Shown one piece after another: positions 9,297-18,466 of a stretch of DNA of 64,000 nucleotides. The notes under the pieces are model-generated. The model saw nothing but the letters and a program-made list of their open reading frames with translations. It was not told the origin of the DNA and searched no databases. Origin of the DNA: an uncultured Sinobacteraceae bacterium (GTDB taxonomy: Bacteria; Pseudomonadota; Gammaproteobacteria; Nevskiales; Nevskiaceae). The position numbers and the translations under genes are program-made. Location of the stretch: contig CAIJRD010000010.1 in assembly GCA_903822975.1 (NCBI GenBank), positions 1-64,000 on the forward strand, written 5' to 3'. Numbering within the stretch: the stretch's first letter is position 1; each line of letters opens with the position of its first letter.

Positions 9297-9527
9297 ATGA
9301 GCACTGAAATCCTGCTGCCGAAACTCGGCTTTTCGATGAACGAGGGCACCATCGCTGAATGGATGGTCGCCGACGGTGGCGACGTCAAGGAAGGCGAGCC
9401 CTTGTACTCGCTCGAATCGGAAAAGTCGGTCGAAGAGATCGCAGCGCCTGCCAGCGGCAAACTGAAGATTCTCAAGGCCGCCGGCGAGATCTATCCGGTC
9501 GGCACCGTGATCGGCGAAATCGCGTGA
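9297..9527 (+). CDS. Stand-alone lipoyl-domain protein
   Basis: 76 residues, a single biotinyl/lipoyl domain with nothing attached. The beta-hairpin lysine sits in ESEKSVEEI, the usual lipoylation context, and the fold runs from PKLGFSMNEGTI to YPVGTVIGEIA. In most complexes this domain is the N-terminus of E2; here it is a separate small gene whose stop overlaps the E2 start. It would shuttle acyl groups between E1 and the separate E2. Confidence 0.9.
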   Translation: MSTEILLPKLGFSMNEGTIAEWMVADGGDVKEGEPLYSLESEKSVEEIAAPASGKLKILKAAGEIYPVGTVIGEIA

Positions 9528-10297
9528 GCGACGCGGGCAAGACAGCGCTACCCGGGCTTGAGCTCGCACCATGGCCGGTTATCGACTTCGCGGCATTCGG
9601 CCCGGTGGAAACGCTGGCGCTGCCGCGGATCCAGAAGATCGTTTCGGCGACGCTGGCGCGCAACTGGGTGACGATCCCGCATGTCACCCATCAGGAAGAA
9701 GCCGACATCACGGATCTCGACGATGCGCGCAAGCGCCTGCAGGAAGTCACCGGCAAGAAGGCGACACCGCTGGCCTTCATGATGAAAGCTGCGGTGGCCG
9801 CATTGCAGGCCTATCCGCGCTTCAACGCTTCGCTCGGCCCGGACGGCACGACGCTGATCCTGAAAAAATATTTTCATCTCGGCTTCGCGGCCGATACGCC
9901 GAATGGCCTGCTGGTGCCCGTGATTCGCAATGCCGACCAGAAGAGCGTTGCCGAAATCGCCGCCGAGATCACCGAGATCTCGACCCGTGCGCGCGCGAAA
10001 GGTCTGCCGATGAGCCTGATGGAAGGGGGCTCGTTCACCATCAGTTCACTGGGTCCGTTTGGCGGAACGGCATTCACGCCGATCATCAACGCGCCGGAAG
10101 TGGCGATCATGGGCGCGACGCGCGCGTTCGAAAAGCCGGTGCGCATCCATGGCGAACTGGCTTGGCGGACGATGCTGCCGCTGTCGCTGTCCTACGATCA
10201 TCGCGTGATCAACGGAGCGGACGCGGCACGTTTCTGCAATACCTTTGCACAGGCCTTATCGAAGCCGCTCGCGCTGGCGGGGCTCGAAGCGGCTTGA
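9524..10297 (+). CDS. Dihydrolipoamide acyltransferase (E2) catalytic domain without lipoyl domain
   Basis: 257 residues from GTG 9524, which overlaps the lipoyl gene stop (GTGA). Contains the 2-oxoacid dehydrogenase acyltransferase catalytic fold (VTHQEEADITDLDDARKRL, NGLLVPVIRNAD, FTISSLGPFGG). Lipoyl and most of the peripheral-subunit region are missing, matching the separate lipoyl gene. The catalytic motif normally HxxxDG reads DHRVINGADAARF, with Asn in place of Asp; the catalytic His is kept. No E3 gene is nearby, so a shared E3 is assumed. Confidence 0.85.
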   Translation: MSDAGKTALPGLELAPWPVIDFAAFGPVETLALPRIQKIVSATLARNWVTIPHVTHQEEADITDLDDARKRLQEVTGKKATPLAFMMKAAVAALQAYPRFNASLGPDGTTLILKKYFHLGFAADTPNGLLVPVIRNADQKSVAEIAAEITEISTRARAKGLPMSLMEGGSFTISSLGPFGGTAFTPIINAPEVAIMGATRAFEKPVRIHGELAWRTMLPLSLSYDHRVINGADAARFCNTFAQALSKPLALAGLEAA

Positions 10298-10370
10298 GCG
10301 CGGCAGGTGCGGGCGAGAAGCTCGCGCGTGCAAAGCGGTCGAGGACTTCAACGTGTTTGATGGTTGCCCA

Positions 10371-12686
10371 ATGAATCTTGCGAATACCGACGAGCAACGC
10401 TTGCTCGAAGAAAACCTGCGCCGCTTCCTGCGCCAGGAGAACGATTTCGAACATCGGCGCCAGCGCCTTGGCGCCATGCCGCCGCAGCGCCTGGCGCTGT
10501 GGCCGGGCCTGGCCGACATGGGCCTGATGGGTACCGCGTTCGACGAAGCCTATGGCGGCTTCGGCGGCGATGCGCGCAGCATCGCGGTGGCGATGGCCGA
10601 GCTGGGTCGTTCGCTGGCAGTGGAACCGTTCCTTGCGTGTGCCGTCATCGCGGGACGGGTGCTGACGCATCTGTCGGACATCGACCTGCGCGATGACCTG
10701 ATCGCGCAGATCATTGGCGGTGAACTGATTCCAGTCCTCGCACACGACAGCGGCTACGATCCGTTCGCAACGCCTGTCGCCACGGCTATCCAGACCGATC
10801 AGGGCTATACGCTGAGCGGGCGGATCCGCAGCGTACGGCATGCGGATGTCGCCAATGAGTTCCTGGTCAGCGCAAATCTCGGTGATGCGCAGGCGATCTT
10901 CCGTGTGCCACGTGCGCAGCTTTCGATCGCCGAATTCCGTCTGATGGATGGTGCCGGCGGCGGCGATCTCGAGCTGAACGCGGTCGCACTTCCAGAGACT
11001 GCAAAACTTGCGCTCGACACTTCTGCGCAGAGCGTGCTGCAGGATGCGCTCGAGTGGGGCATCTTCGGCATGGCGGCCGAGACCGCCGGCATTATCGCGG
11101 CGGTGAATCGCGCGACTTTCGAATATCTGTCGACGCGCAAACAGTTCGGCGTGACGCTCGGCTCGTTCCAGGCGCTGCAGCATCGCGCAGCCGACATGAA
11201 GATCGCCGAGGAAGAGCTCGGCGCAACGCTGAACCTGGCGATTGCGGCGCTCGGTGGCGGTGCGGGTGAGCAGCGCTCGGCCCTGATCTCGGCCTTGAAG
11301 GTGGTCAGCGACAGCGCCGGACGACGCGTCGGTCACGAGGCGATCCAGCTTCATGGCGGCATGGGTGTCAGCGACGAACTCGACATCTGCCATTTCGGTC
11401 GCCGCCTGGCGACGATGCGCAGCGAACTCGGCAGCAGCGACTTGCATCGGAATCGCTTCGGCACGGGCCACAATCTGTCGTCGCTGCTGGCCTTGCAGGA
11501 TTCCGAAGAAACCAGCGCCTGGCGTGCGACGGTGCGCGCGTTCACCGCGCAGCATCTGCCCGAGGCGATCGCCCGCAAGGGCGAGCTGGGTCTGAAGATC
11601 GAGAAAGAGGACTACGTCGGTTGGCAGAAGGTGCTGCATCAGCACGGCTTATTCGGCTGCGCGTGGCCGCGCGAGTACGGCGGCGCCGACTGGGATCTGG
11701 TGAAGCAGCTGCTGTTCACGCAGGAGTCGGCGGTCAACAACGCGCCGATGTTGAGTCCCTATGGCGTGAAAATGGTCGGGCCGGTGATCTACACCTACGG
11801 CACCGAGGTGCAGAAGCAGCAGCACCTACCCGCGATCCTGTCGAGCGACATCTGGTGGTGCCAAGGCTATTCCGAACCGGGTGCCGGATCGGATCTGGCC
11901 GGCATCAAGACCGTCGCAGAACGCGATGGCGATCACTATGTGGTGAACGGCGCCAAGCTGTGGACTACCGAAGCACATTGGGCTGACTGGATGCATTGTC
12001 TGGTGCGCACCGACAAGAGCGGCAAGCCACAGACCGGGATTACCTTCCTGCTGGTCGACATGAAGACGCCGGGCATCAGCATCAAGCCGATCGTTACGAT
12101 CGATGGCCTGCATCACACCAACGCGCTGTTTTTCGACAACGTCCGCGTACCGATCACCAACCGCGTCGGCGAGGAAGGGCAGGGTTGGGGCATCGCGAAA
12201 TTCCTACTCGGGAATGAGCGCGTGTCGATCGCGGACACCGGGCCGAAGTTGCGACTGCTGAAGCATGTGCAGTCCTTGCAGCAGCAGGTCAGCACTAGCC
12301 CGGAAGTGCCGTTGGCGCTGAATACGCTGATGAGTACCAAGCTGGCCGATGTCGCCATCCAGTTGATGGCCTTGTGTGCCTTGGAGCGCCAGTATGTCGA
12401 GGCCTGGGCTGGCGGTGCGCGCTTTGGCGCGGAAGCCTCGATCCTGAAAATCCGCGGTACCGAGATTCTGCAGTCGCTTGCGGAGCTGGCACTGGAACTC
12501 GAAGGCCCACGCGCGGCGACCTACGAACCGGCCGCCCTACATGCCGATCCGCTCCAGGCACTCGATACCGTCGGGCAGCTTAGCGTAATGGGGTACGAGT
12601 ATCTGTACAGCCGCTGCTGGTCGATCTTCGGGGGTACCAACGAAGTGCAACGCAACATTCTTGCGAAGCAGATTCTGGCGGTATAA
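10371..12686 (+). CDS. Fused double acyl-CoA dehydrogenase
   Basis: 771 residues from ATG 10371, about twice the family length. Residues ~1-378 form one acyl-CoA dehydrogenase unit (EQRLLEENLRRFLRQ to LHGGMGVSDELDICHFGRRL) that lacks the usual GT-E loop. Residues ~380-771 form a second one with YSEPGAGSDLAGIKT and a FGGTNEVQRNILAK end. This looks like a fusion of the small and large subunits of heteromeric dehydrogenases of the pimeloyl-CoA or sterol side-chain type, where bulky substrates need an alpha2beta2 enzyme. Last gene of the operon from 4499; it starts 73 bases after E2. Confidence 0.85.
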   Translation: MNLANTDEQRLLEENLRRFLRQENDFEHRRQRLGAMPPQRLALWPGLADMGLMGTAFDEAYGGFGGDARSIAVAMAELGRSLAVEPFLACAVIAGRVLTHLSDIDLRDDLIAQIIGGELIPVLAHDSGYDPFATPVATAIQTDQGYTLSGRIRSVRHADVANEFLVSANLGDAQAIFRVPRAQLSIAEFRLMDGAGGGDLELNAVALPETAKLALDTSAQSVLQDALEWGIFGMAAETAGIIAAVNRATFEYLSTRKQFGVTLGSFQALQHRAADMKIAEEELGATLNLAIAALGGGAGEQRSALISALKVVSDSAGRRVGHEAIQLHGGMGVSDELDICHFGRRLATMRSELGSSDLHRNRFGTGHNLSSLLALQDSEETSAWRATVRAFTAQHLPEAIARKGELGLKIEKEDYVGWQKVLHQHGLFGCAWPREYGGADWDLVKQLLFTQESAVNNAPMLSPYGVKMVGPVIYTYGTEVQKQQHLPAILSSDIWWCQGYSEPGAGSDLAGIKTVAERDGDHYVVNGAKLWTTEAHWADWMHCLVRTDKSGKPQTGITFLLVDMKTPGISIKPIVTIDGLHHTNALFFDNVRVPITNRVGEEGQGWGIAKFLLGNERVSIADTGPKLRLLKHVQSLQQQVSTSPEVPLALNTLMSTKLADVAIQLMALCALERQYVEAWAGGARFGAEASILKIRGTEILQSLAELALELEGPRAATYEPAALHADPLQALDTVGQLSVMGYEYLYSRCWSIFGGTNEVQRNILAKQILAV

Positions 12687-12896
12687 GGGCCATGCAGCGA
12701 GCCGGCGACGATCACGATCGTTGCCGTAGCGCAGCATCAGTTCTGCGAGGAAAACGGGAGAAGCGAAAGGCAGTCACCCCGCGCGGCGCGACGCGACGCC
12801 GTCACGGAAGCATTCGCATCGAGGACGGTCAGGATGTGCGGACTGTATCAACCGTCGAGCTGGGCTGACGCATTGCGGCCCTGCGCGAAGGCCGAA

Positions 12897-13106
12897 TCAG
12901 CGCGATCCGCGGAACAGCATCAGGAAGGCCATGAACATGGTTTTGAACGACATCAATCCAAGCGCCTTGCGGATTTCGACCGGTTTGACCACGGCGCGAA
13001 TCGGCATGGCGCCCATGATGGTGCCTTCCACAATCAGATTGCCGTTGTCTGGGTAGATCTTGCTGATCTCCATCAGATCCGAGTTGTCGCTTGCGTAAAG
13101 CTTCAT
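12897..13106 (-). CDS. Small protein of unknown function
   Basis: 69 residues from ATG (13106), which has a strong GGGGGAG site 7 bases upstream; the longer in-frame start at 13124 would bury that site. The N-terminal half is polar (MKLYASDNSDLMEI), the middle reads IVEGTIMGAMPIRAVVKP, and the end is hydrophobic (MFMAFLMLFRG), perhaps membrane-associated. It is divergent from the desaturase operon and shares an intergenic motif A site, so it belongs to the same regulon. Function unknown. Confidence 0.65.
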   Translation of the reverse strand: MKLYASDNSDLMEISKIYPDNGNLIVEGTIMGAMPIRAVVKPVEIRKALGLMSFKTMFMAFLMLFRGSR

Positions 13107-13186
13107 TCCAAAACTCCCCCTCAAGTGGCCAAGACCCTAAGGGTCGGCGCCGAAACAGTGATCGCTTTTGCAAGCATTCTAAAAAT

Positions 13187-13202
13187 GGTACGCTAAGTTA
13201 CT
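13187..13202. promoter_or_regulatory. Palindromic operator, motif A, site 3
   Basis: GGTACGCTAAGTTACT matches the left arm and part of the core of GGTAYGCTAGCRTACC. It lies between the small gene at 12897-13106 and the desaturase operon. Confidence 0.45.
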
Positions 13203-13295
13203 ATATGCAGTGACAAAGTCAAGCCGTCCGCAAGTGTCCTGTGTGCGGACACGGCTTCGAGCGATTGATTATCGAGATGAGGAGCAGCAGCAGCC

Positions 13296-14894
13296 ATGAC
13301 CAGTACTTTTGACATTGTCGTCGTCGGCGGAGGTTCGAACTCGCTGACTGCGGCGGCTTACATGGCGAAGGCCGGCAAGCGCGTGCTGGTGCTGGAGAAG
13401 AACCGTCGCTGCGGCGGCGGCGTGGTGTCGGTGGAAGTTGCACCTGGCTTCATTCACGATCCGCACGCCACCGGTCTGATGACCTGTATGGTCAACCCGG
13501 CGCTGGCCAAGAACGAGCTGGAGCTGACCACTCGCTTCGGCCTCAAGTTTGCACAATGGGAAGCGGCGTTCACGACGCTGTTCGACGACGGCTCGGTGCT
13601 GGCCACACACCAGGACGTCGATCTCACCGCGCAGTCGATCGCGCAGTTCTCGCAGAAAGATGCGGAGTCCTATCGCGAGCTCGGCCGGCGCTGTGTGAAG
13701 CTGGCGCCGCTGTTGAACGCGGGCGCGGCGACGCCACCGATGCCGTTTTCACGTTTCATGGGTCTGCTCGATAGTGATACGACCGGCATCGGCGCCGAAC
13801 TTGCCAGCAGTCTGTTCAACAGCGCGTACGATGTGATCTGCCGCTATTTCGAATCCACCGAAGTTCGTCTGCATTACCTCAAGTGGATCGGCGAGGCGAT
13901 GGAGAATCCGGAGTCAAACGGCACCGGTGTATTGGTCTACAACCTGCTCGCGCTGGTGCACAGTTCGGGGCCGTTCGCGGTGGTCGGCGGTTCGCAGAAA
14001 CTTTCCGATGCGTTGGTCGACTGTATCGAGTATCACGGCGGCACCGTGCGCACGCAGGCCGAGGTGGTGAAGCTCACGATCAGCGGCGGACGCGCCACTG
14101 GCGTGGTGCTGGCAGACGGCGAGACCATTGCAGCGAAGGATGCGGTACTGGCCTGCATCCATCCCTGGCGGCTTAAGCAGTTCATCCCGGAAATCGACGA
14201 TCGCACCGCCGCCGACGCGCGCGCGGTGAAGCTGAGCAATCACGGTGCCGTAAACCAGCAGATCTCGCTGAGCCGCGAGCCAATCTTCATCGGTGGCAAT
14301 GCGTCGATCCTGCGCAACAGCATGGTGGTGGAATACATGCCGCGCGGCGATTTCCTCGGCATGCGCAAGATCTACGACGGCTACAAATACGGCGAGATTC
14401 CGTACGGCCACTTCAACCCGCTGACCATCATCAACTCATTCATCGACAAGACCCGCGTGCCGAAGCCGGATCAGGCCGCGCTGTATCTGTACCACTTCGC
14501 GCCGATGCATCTGGCCGATGGCGGGATCAAGGCCTGGGACGCGCGCAAGCAGGAGTACGGCGATCTGGTGTGGGCATCGTTCAAGAAATACACCACCAAC
14601 ATCGACGATTCTTGCATCCTCGGTCGCCTGATCGAAACACCGCTGGATCATCACCGTCATTCGGCCAGCATGATGCAAGGCGACATCTTCGGTATCGGCA
14701 CTGCTGGCGGGCAGATCCTCGGGCGACGTCCGACCCCGGCGCTGGCCAACTATCGGGTGCCGAATATTGCCGGGCTTTATCTCACGGGTCCGTTCATGCA
14801 TCCGGGCGGTACGGTCACACTCGGTGGCCGACCGACCGCGATGGTGATGTATCAGGATATGGGAATCGAGTTGAAGCGCGGATTCGAGATTTAA
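13296..14894 (+). CDS. Phytoene desaturase-like FAD-dependent oxidoreductase
   Basis: 532 residues with an N-terminal FAD-binding Rossmann motif (VVVGGGSNSLTAAAYMAKAG) and an ELEKN-like ribose-binding end (VLVLEKNRRCGGG). The C-terminal FAD segment is PFMHPGGTVTLGGRPTA. It belongs to the CrtI/PYROXD2-like amine-oxidase superfamily, which desaturates or isomerises polyenes. It leads a unit with a kinase-like protein and the NorE/NorF-like pair (to 17115), behind a motif A site. Oxidation of an isoprenoid chain is plausible but substrate is unknown. Confidence 0.85.
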   Translation: MTSTFDIVVVGGGSNSLTAAAYMAKAGKRVLVLEKNRRCGGGVVSVEVAPGFIHDPHATGLMTCMVNPALAKNELELTTRFGLKFAQWEAAFTTLFDDGSVLATHQDVDLTAQSIAQFSQKDAESYRELGRRCVKLAPLLNAGAATPPMPFSRFMGLLDSDTTGIGAELASSLFNSAYDVICRYFESTEVRLHYLKWIGEAMENPESNGTGVLVYNLLALVHSSGPFAVVGGSQKLSDALVDCIEYHGGTVRTQAEVVKLTISGGRATGVVLADGETIAAKDAVLACIHPWRLKQFIPEIDDRTAADARAVKLSNHGAVNQQISLSREPIFIGGNASILRNSMVVEYMPRGDFLGMRKIYDGYKYGEIPYGHFNPLTIINSFIDKTRVPKPDQAALYLYHFAPMHLADGGIKAWDARKQEYGDLVWASFKKYTTNIDDSCILGRLIETPLDHHRHSASMMQGDIFGIGTAGGQILGRRPTPALANYRVPNIAGLYLTGPFMHPGGTVTLGGRPTAMVMYQDMGIELKRGFEI

Positions 14895-14996
14895 CGCGGT
14901 CGGCGTCAGTTGAGAAATCCGCTCGCGCTTTCGAGTGAGCGGTCGATGCAAACAATAAGGCCGACCGATCGGCCGTTGCGAGGAGGCTCAAGCAAA

Positions 14997-16154
14997 ATGT
15001 CGAATCTGATCGAGCAGATCACGGCGGCGTTCACTGATGACCAGCATCGCCGAGGGATCAAAGTGCTGCGGCGCAGTGAATTGCCGCAGTGCTACGAAGA
15101 CATCAGCCCAGAGTGGTTGACCGACGTGCTGTGTAATGCGCATGACGGCGCCGAAGTGCGCGCGTGTGAACTGTCGCCGCCGGACAATGGTTCATCCAAC
15201 CGTCGCAAAATCCGTGTCGAATACAACGCCGCCGGCACGCAAGCCGGACTGCCGACCGCGCTGTTCTGCAAGGCCTCGCACGATCTTGGCAACCGCATCA
15301 TGCTCGGGGTTGCCGGCGCGGCGCATGCGGAAGTGACGTTCTACAACGAGATTCGTCCACTACTAAACATCGAAGCGCCGCAGCCGTATTTCGCCAGGCT
15401 CGACGAGCACAATTACAACTCCATCATCCTGCTGAAGGATCTGTCGACGACGGGCACCGAATTCTGCTCACACAAGACCGAAATGACGCGTGCGCGGGCT
15501 GAGAGCCAGATACGTCTGCTGGCCGAACTGCACGGCAAGGGCTATCAGGACCCTCGTATCAAGCAACAGCTCGCGCGCTTCATCAGCTGGCCGCAGTTCT
15601 TCCAGAATACCTGTGCGTTCGGCATGCGAGAGGGCTCGGAACAGGGCTTTCTCGCCGCGGAAGCAGTCATTCCGCCGCAGCTCTACCGCCGCGCCGCGGA
15701 GATCTGGCCGGCGACGGTGGCCTCGGTCGAACATCACAACCAACTGCCGCACACGCTCGCGCACGGCGATGTGCACCTGAAAAACTGGTACGTCGCCGCG
15801 CACGGCGAAATGGGTCTGAGCGACTGGCAGTGCACGACGCATGCGTATTGGGCTCGCGATTTCGCGTATACGATTTCGACCGCATTGCGCATCGAAGACC
15901 GGCGCGTATGGGAACGTGAACTGTTACGCCTTTACCTCGATAGATTGCATGCGGCCGGGGGACCGGCCATTGGCTTTGACGATGCCTGGACGCACTACCG
16001 TCAGCAGTTGATGTCTTCGCTGACCTGGTGGACTGTAACCCTGACACCCGCACCTGGCATGCCCGATATGCAGCCGCGCGACATCACGCTGGAATTCATT
16101 CGGCGAATCGCTACAGCCATCGACGATGTCGATGCACTGTCGAGCTTTCGCTAA
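14997..16154 (+). CDS. Phosphotransferase-family protein (aminoglycoside/ecdysteroid kinase-like)
   Basis: 385 residues from ATG 14997, with AGGAGG 10 bases upstream. Protein-kinase-like fold: catalytic loop HGDVHLKNW near residue 256 and the metal-binding D of SDWQ shortly after. The overall pattern resembles APH and the ecdysteroid-kinase-like group rather than antibiotic kinases. Such genes recur beside acyl-CoA dehydrogenases in lipid and steroid catabolic clusters, where they may phosphorylate a hydroxyl group before elimination. Second gene of the 13296 unit. Confidence 0.8.
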   Translation: MSNLIEQITAAFTDDQHRRGIKVLRRSELPQCYEDISPEWLTDVLCNAHDGAEVRACELSPPDNGSSNRRKIRVEYNAAGTQAGLPTALFCKASHDLGNRIMLGVAGAAHAEVTFYNEIRPLLNIEAPQPYFARLDEHNYNSIILLKDLSTTGTEFCSHKTEMTRARAESQIRLLAELHGKGYQDPRIKQQLARFISWPQFFQNTCAFGMREGSEQGFLAAEAVIPPQLYRRAAEIWPATVASVEHHNQLPHTLAHGDVHLKNWYVAAHGEMGLSDWQCTTHAYWARDFAYTISTALRIEDRRVWERELLRLYLDRLHAAGGPAIGFDDAWTHYRQQLMSSLTWWTVTLTPAPGMPDMQPRDITLEFIRRIATAIDDVDALSSFR

Positions 16155-16207
16155 ACTGCCCCTGGAATTCTGCATATCCATCTAGAACTAAGGCCGAAAC
16201 GCTCACG

Positions 16208-16825
16208 ATGACGCCACACACTGCAGCAGCAGCGCCAATTGATCCCGCAGCCGGGACACTCAAGAAGTCGAAGCGGCACATGCCCGGAGAGGAAGGCATC
16301 TGGGTATTCGTGTTCGGCGACATGATGGTGTTCTCGCTATTCTTCATCACCTTCCTGTACTACCGCGGGCAGGCCGTAGAGCTGTTCGCCGCCGCGCAGA
16401 CGCACTTGAACCAGGCCTTCGGAGCGCTCAACACCTTCCTGATGTTGACCAGCTCCTGGTTCGTGGCACTCGGGGTGCATGCGGCGCGCAGGAATCTTGG
16501 TCGTGTCACACCAATCTGCTTGATGTTGGCGCTTGCGTGCGGCTTCGGGTTCGTCGTTGTGAAGGTTTTCGAGTACAGCGAGAAGTTCAGGGCTGGCATC
16601 ACCATCAACAGCAACGACTTCTTCATGTACTACTTCATGTTCACCGGCATCCACCTGCTGCATGTGCTGATCGGTACCGGCGTGTTGCTGTTCCTGACGC
16701 GCCAGTCCTGGGCGGGCACGTTCAGTCAGACGCAGATCCGCAACCTCGAGAGTGGTGCCAGCTTTTGGCATCTGGTCGATCTGCTGTGGATCGTGCTGTT
16801 CGCACTGCTCTATCTGATCAAGTAG
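16208..16825 (+). CDS. Heme-copper oxidase subunit III-like membrane protein (NorE-like)
   Basis: 205 residues with five hydrophobic helices. It shows the subunit III pattern EGIWVFVFGDMMVFSLFFIT, FTGIHLLHVLIGTG and the closing HLVDLLWIVLFALLYLI. Size fits NorE, the accessory subunit III homologue of nitric oxide reductase, rather than CoxC (~260-290 residues). No catalytic subunit I or II, and no NorB or NorC, is in the window. It lies 53 bases after the kinase-like gene and is followed by a subunit IV/NorF-like protein. A second copy of the pair is at 35796-36679. Confidence 0.8.
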   Translation: MTPHTAAAAPIDPAAGTLKKSKRHMPGEEGIWVFVFGDMMVFSLFFITFLYYRGQAVELFAAAQTHLNQAFGALNTFLMLTSSWFVALGVHAARRNLGRVTPICLMLALACGFGFVVVKVFEYSEKFRAGITINSNDFFMYYFMFTGIHLLHVLIGTGVLLFLTRQSWAGTFSQTQIRNLESGASFWHLVDLLWIVLFALLYLIK

Positions 16826-16839
16826 ACATCCAAACATTC

Positions 16840-17115
16840 ATGACAACACTACTGCGTAGCCGCATCACGCTGATCTGGTTCCTACTGGTCGGCGCAACCG
16901 CACTGTCACTAGAGATGGGGCACGGCGTTGGCTTCGAAAACCCGCGCCATGCGAGTGTTGCGATCATCGTGATCGCGTTCATTAAGGTGCGTTTCGTGAT
17001 TCTCGAGTTTATGGAAATCCGCCATGCACCGCGATTCATGCGTATCGTCGGCGAGGTCTGGATCGTGGCGGTCTGTGCGACCTTGATCGGGCTGTTTCTA
17101 AGCGCCACGCACTAG
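16840..17115 (+). CDS. Cytochrome c oxidase subunit IV-like small membrane protein (NorF-like)
   Basis: 91 residues with three predicted helices, resembling prokaryotic subunit IV/NorF. The conserved second-helix end reads FIKVRFVILEFMEIRHAPRFMR, given here only in part: VILEFMEIRHAPR. It is 14 bases from the NorE-like gene and closes the operon; a strong inverted repeat follows. The paralogue at 35796-36086 has FMEIGRSPRLMR at the same place. Confidence 0.75.
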   Translation: MTTLLRSRITLIWFLLVGATALSLEMGHGVGFENPRHASVAIIVIAFIKVRFVILEFMEIRHAPRFMRIVGEVWIVAVCATLIGLFLSATH

Positions 17116-17260
17116 CACGCGTAAGCGTCCACCACGGGTGTAAGCGCGAGCGCAAGGTCGGGCGTCGAATCTAATCCGCGCCGCACGCCAGTGATGTGAA
17201 GAAATGATCTGCGTGAAGTCGGGTGGAAGTAGGCCCGTTCCGCCTTCAGATCACGCGCCC

Positions 17261-17287
17261 GCGCTGCGCTTTCAGAATACGCAGCGC
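17261..17287. terminator. Inverted repeat between convergent genes
   Basis: GCGCTGCG (17261-17268) pairs perfectly with CGCAGCGC (17280-17287) across an 11-base loop. Its position between the ends of the NorF-like gene and the MaoC gene suits a bidirectional terminator, though no T-run is present. Confidence 0.45.
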
Positions 17288-17307
17288 GGCGCGAGTTCGG
17301 TCGACAA

Positions 17308-18162
17308 TCAGGGCATTATGGAAGCGGTCCCGCGATCCAGCACCACTTCATTGCGCTCGACGCTAAGGCAGCGGAACTGAACGTGACCGCCGTTGCCCAG
17401 CCAGTACTCGGTGCGAATGGTCTCGCCCGGATACACGGGTTTGGTGAAGCGCGCACCCATGCCACGCAGGCGCGAGGCGTCGTAATCACAGACCGCGCGG
17501 ATCAGCGATTGGCAGGCAACGCCGTACGTGCACAGTCCGTGCAGGATCGGTTTCGCAAAGCCGGCCTTACGCGCGACCTCCGGATCCGCATGCAGCGGGT
17601 TGAAGTCGCCGCTGAGTCGATAGATCAGCGCGGAGATCTCCAGTGTCGGCATATCGATGCTGCCGCTCGGTGCCGAATCCGGCAAAGACGGTAGCACCGC
17701 GCCGGCGGTACCCCAACTGCCGCAGCCGCCATCGCCACGCAGGAAATAGGTACTGTCCACCGTACCGACGGTTTCGCCATCGACGCTGTGCAGCGTTTTC
17801 TGTAGATACAGCAAAGCGCCGCTGTCCGGTCCCTTGTCGACCACGCCCAGAATCTTGTAGGTGCCGGTCAGCTCCCCCGCAGGGGCCAGAGGTTTCTGTA
17901 AATTGAAATGCTGCTCGGCATGCAACAGCTTGACCCACTTCACCTCGAGCTCGGGCGCCATGATCCAGCCACCCGGGTGCGCAAGTACGCACGAAAGAGA
18001 CGGGATCGCCTGCAACTTGCCTTCGTAGACGAATTGAAGTTCGCGACTATCGAGCGGATCGCGACAGGCGCCGACGCCGAGCGCGTACAGCATGGTGTCA
18101 CGCGTCGTGTACTTTGCACGAATCTCTGGAAAAACCTTGCTGAGCATCTGTTCGCGATTCAT
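17308..18162 (-). CDS. MaoC-like enoyl-CoA hydratase
   Basis: 284 residues, a double hot-dog protein like the hydratase part of peroxisomal multifunctional enzyme 2. Hydratase motif 2 is intact: YRLSGDFNPLHADPEVARKA followed by ILHGLCTYG, giving the Asp/His dyad for R-specific hydration of a 2-enoyl-CoA. This class acts on bulky steroid or branched side chains. It is monocistronic on the minus strand, with a motif A site 37 bases upstream of the ATG. Confidence 0.9.
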   Translation of the reverse strand: MNREQMLSKVFPEIRAKYTTRDTMLYALGVGACRDPLDSRELQFVYEGKLQAIPSLSCVLAHPGGWIMAPELEVKWVKLLHAEQHFNLQKPLAPAGELTGTYKILGVVDKGPDSGALLYLQKTLHSVDGETVGTVDSTYFLRGDGGCGSWGTAGAVLPSLPDSAPSGSIDMPTLEISALIYRLSGDFNPLHADPEVARKAGFAKPILHGLCTYGVACQSLIRAVCDYDASRLRGMGARFTKPVYPGETIRTEYWLGNGGHVQFRCLSVERNEVVLDRGTASIMP

Positions 18163-18466
18163 GCGTAAAGGGCGCCTGCGGAGTATTAGGTACCATATGA
18201 TACGTCAGCGTACCAACGTCGCCAAGACCGATATGGCTCGATCGCGCAGCGTGTCGATTAACCGCGATGTGCATACGCCAGCGGTCTGGTCAGTTCATTC
18301 CACGGTCGAAGCCTGAGCTGATGTCGATCGAGTGCCGACCGGCGAAGTCACCACCGGAAAAGTAGCGCCGATGGCCAGTATCAGGTGGCCGATCTAGTCG
18401 ACACCGAGCGGACGCCGTCGGATGACTCCGGCGCCGCTTCTCAAACGGGTGGCTAAAGCAGCTTGC
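18163..18466. other. Intergenic region upstream of MaoC gene
   Basis: About 300 bases. Holds motif A site 4 near the MaoC start; the rest shows no gene, repeat or clear terminator for the SDR gene that ends at 18467. Confidence 0.5.
18199..18214. promoter_or_regulatory. Palindromic operator, motif A, site 4
   Basis: GATACGTCAGCGTACC keeps both arms of GGTAYGCTAGCRTACC with changes in the core. A further GGTACC begins 10 bases upstream. It precedes the MaoC hydratase gene on the minus strand. Confidence 0.45.

Noticed and set aside
14959..14974. GGCCGACCGATCGGCC, near-palindrome before the kinase-like gene
   Set aside because: Seen once, GC-rich and inside an operon; it matches neither operator and is likely chance.
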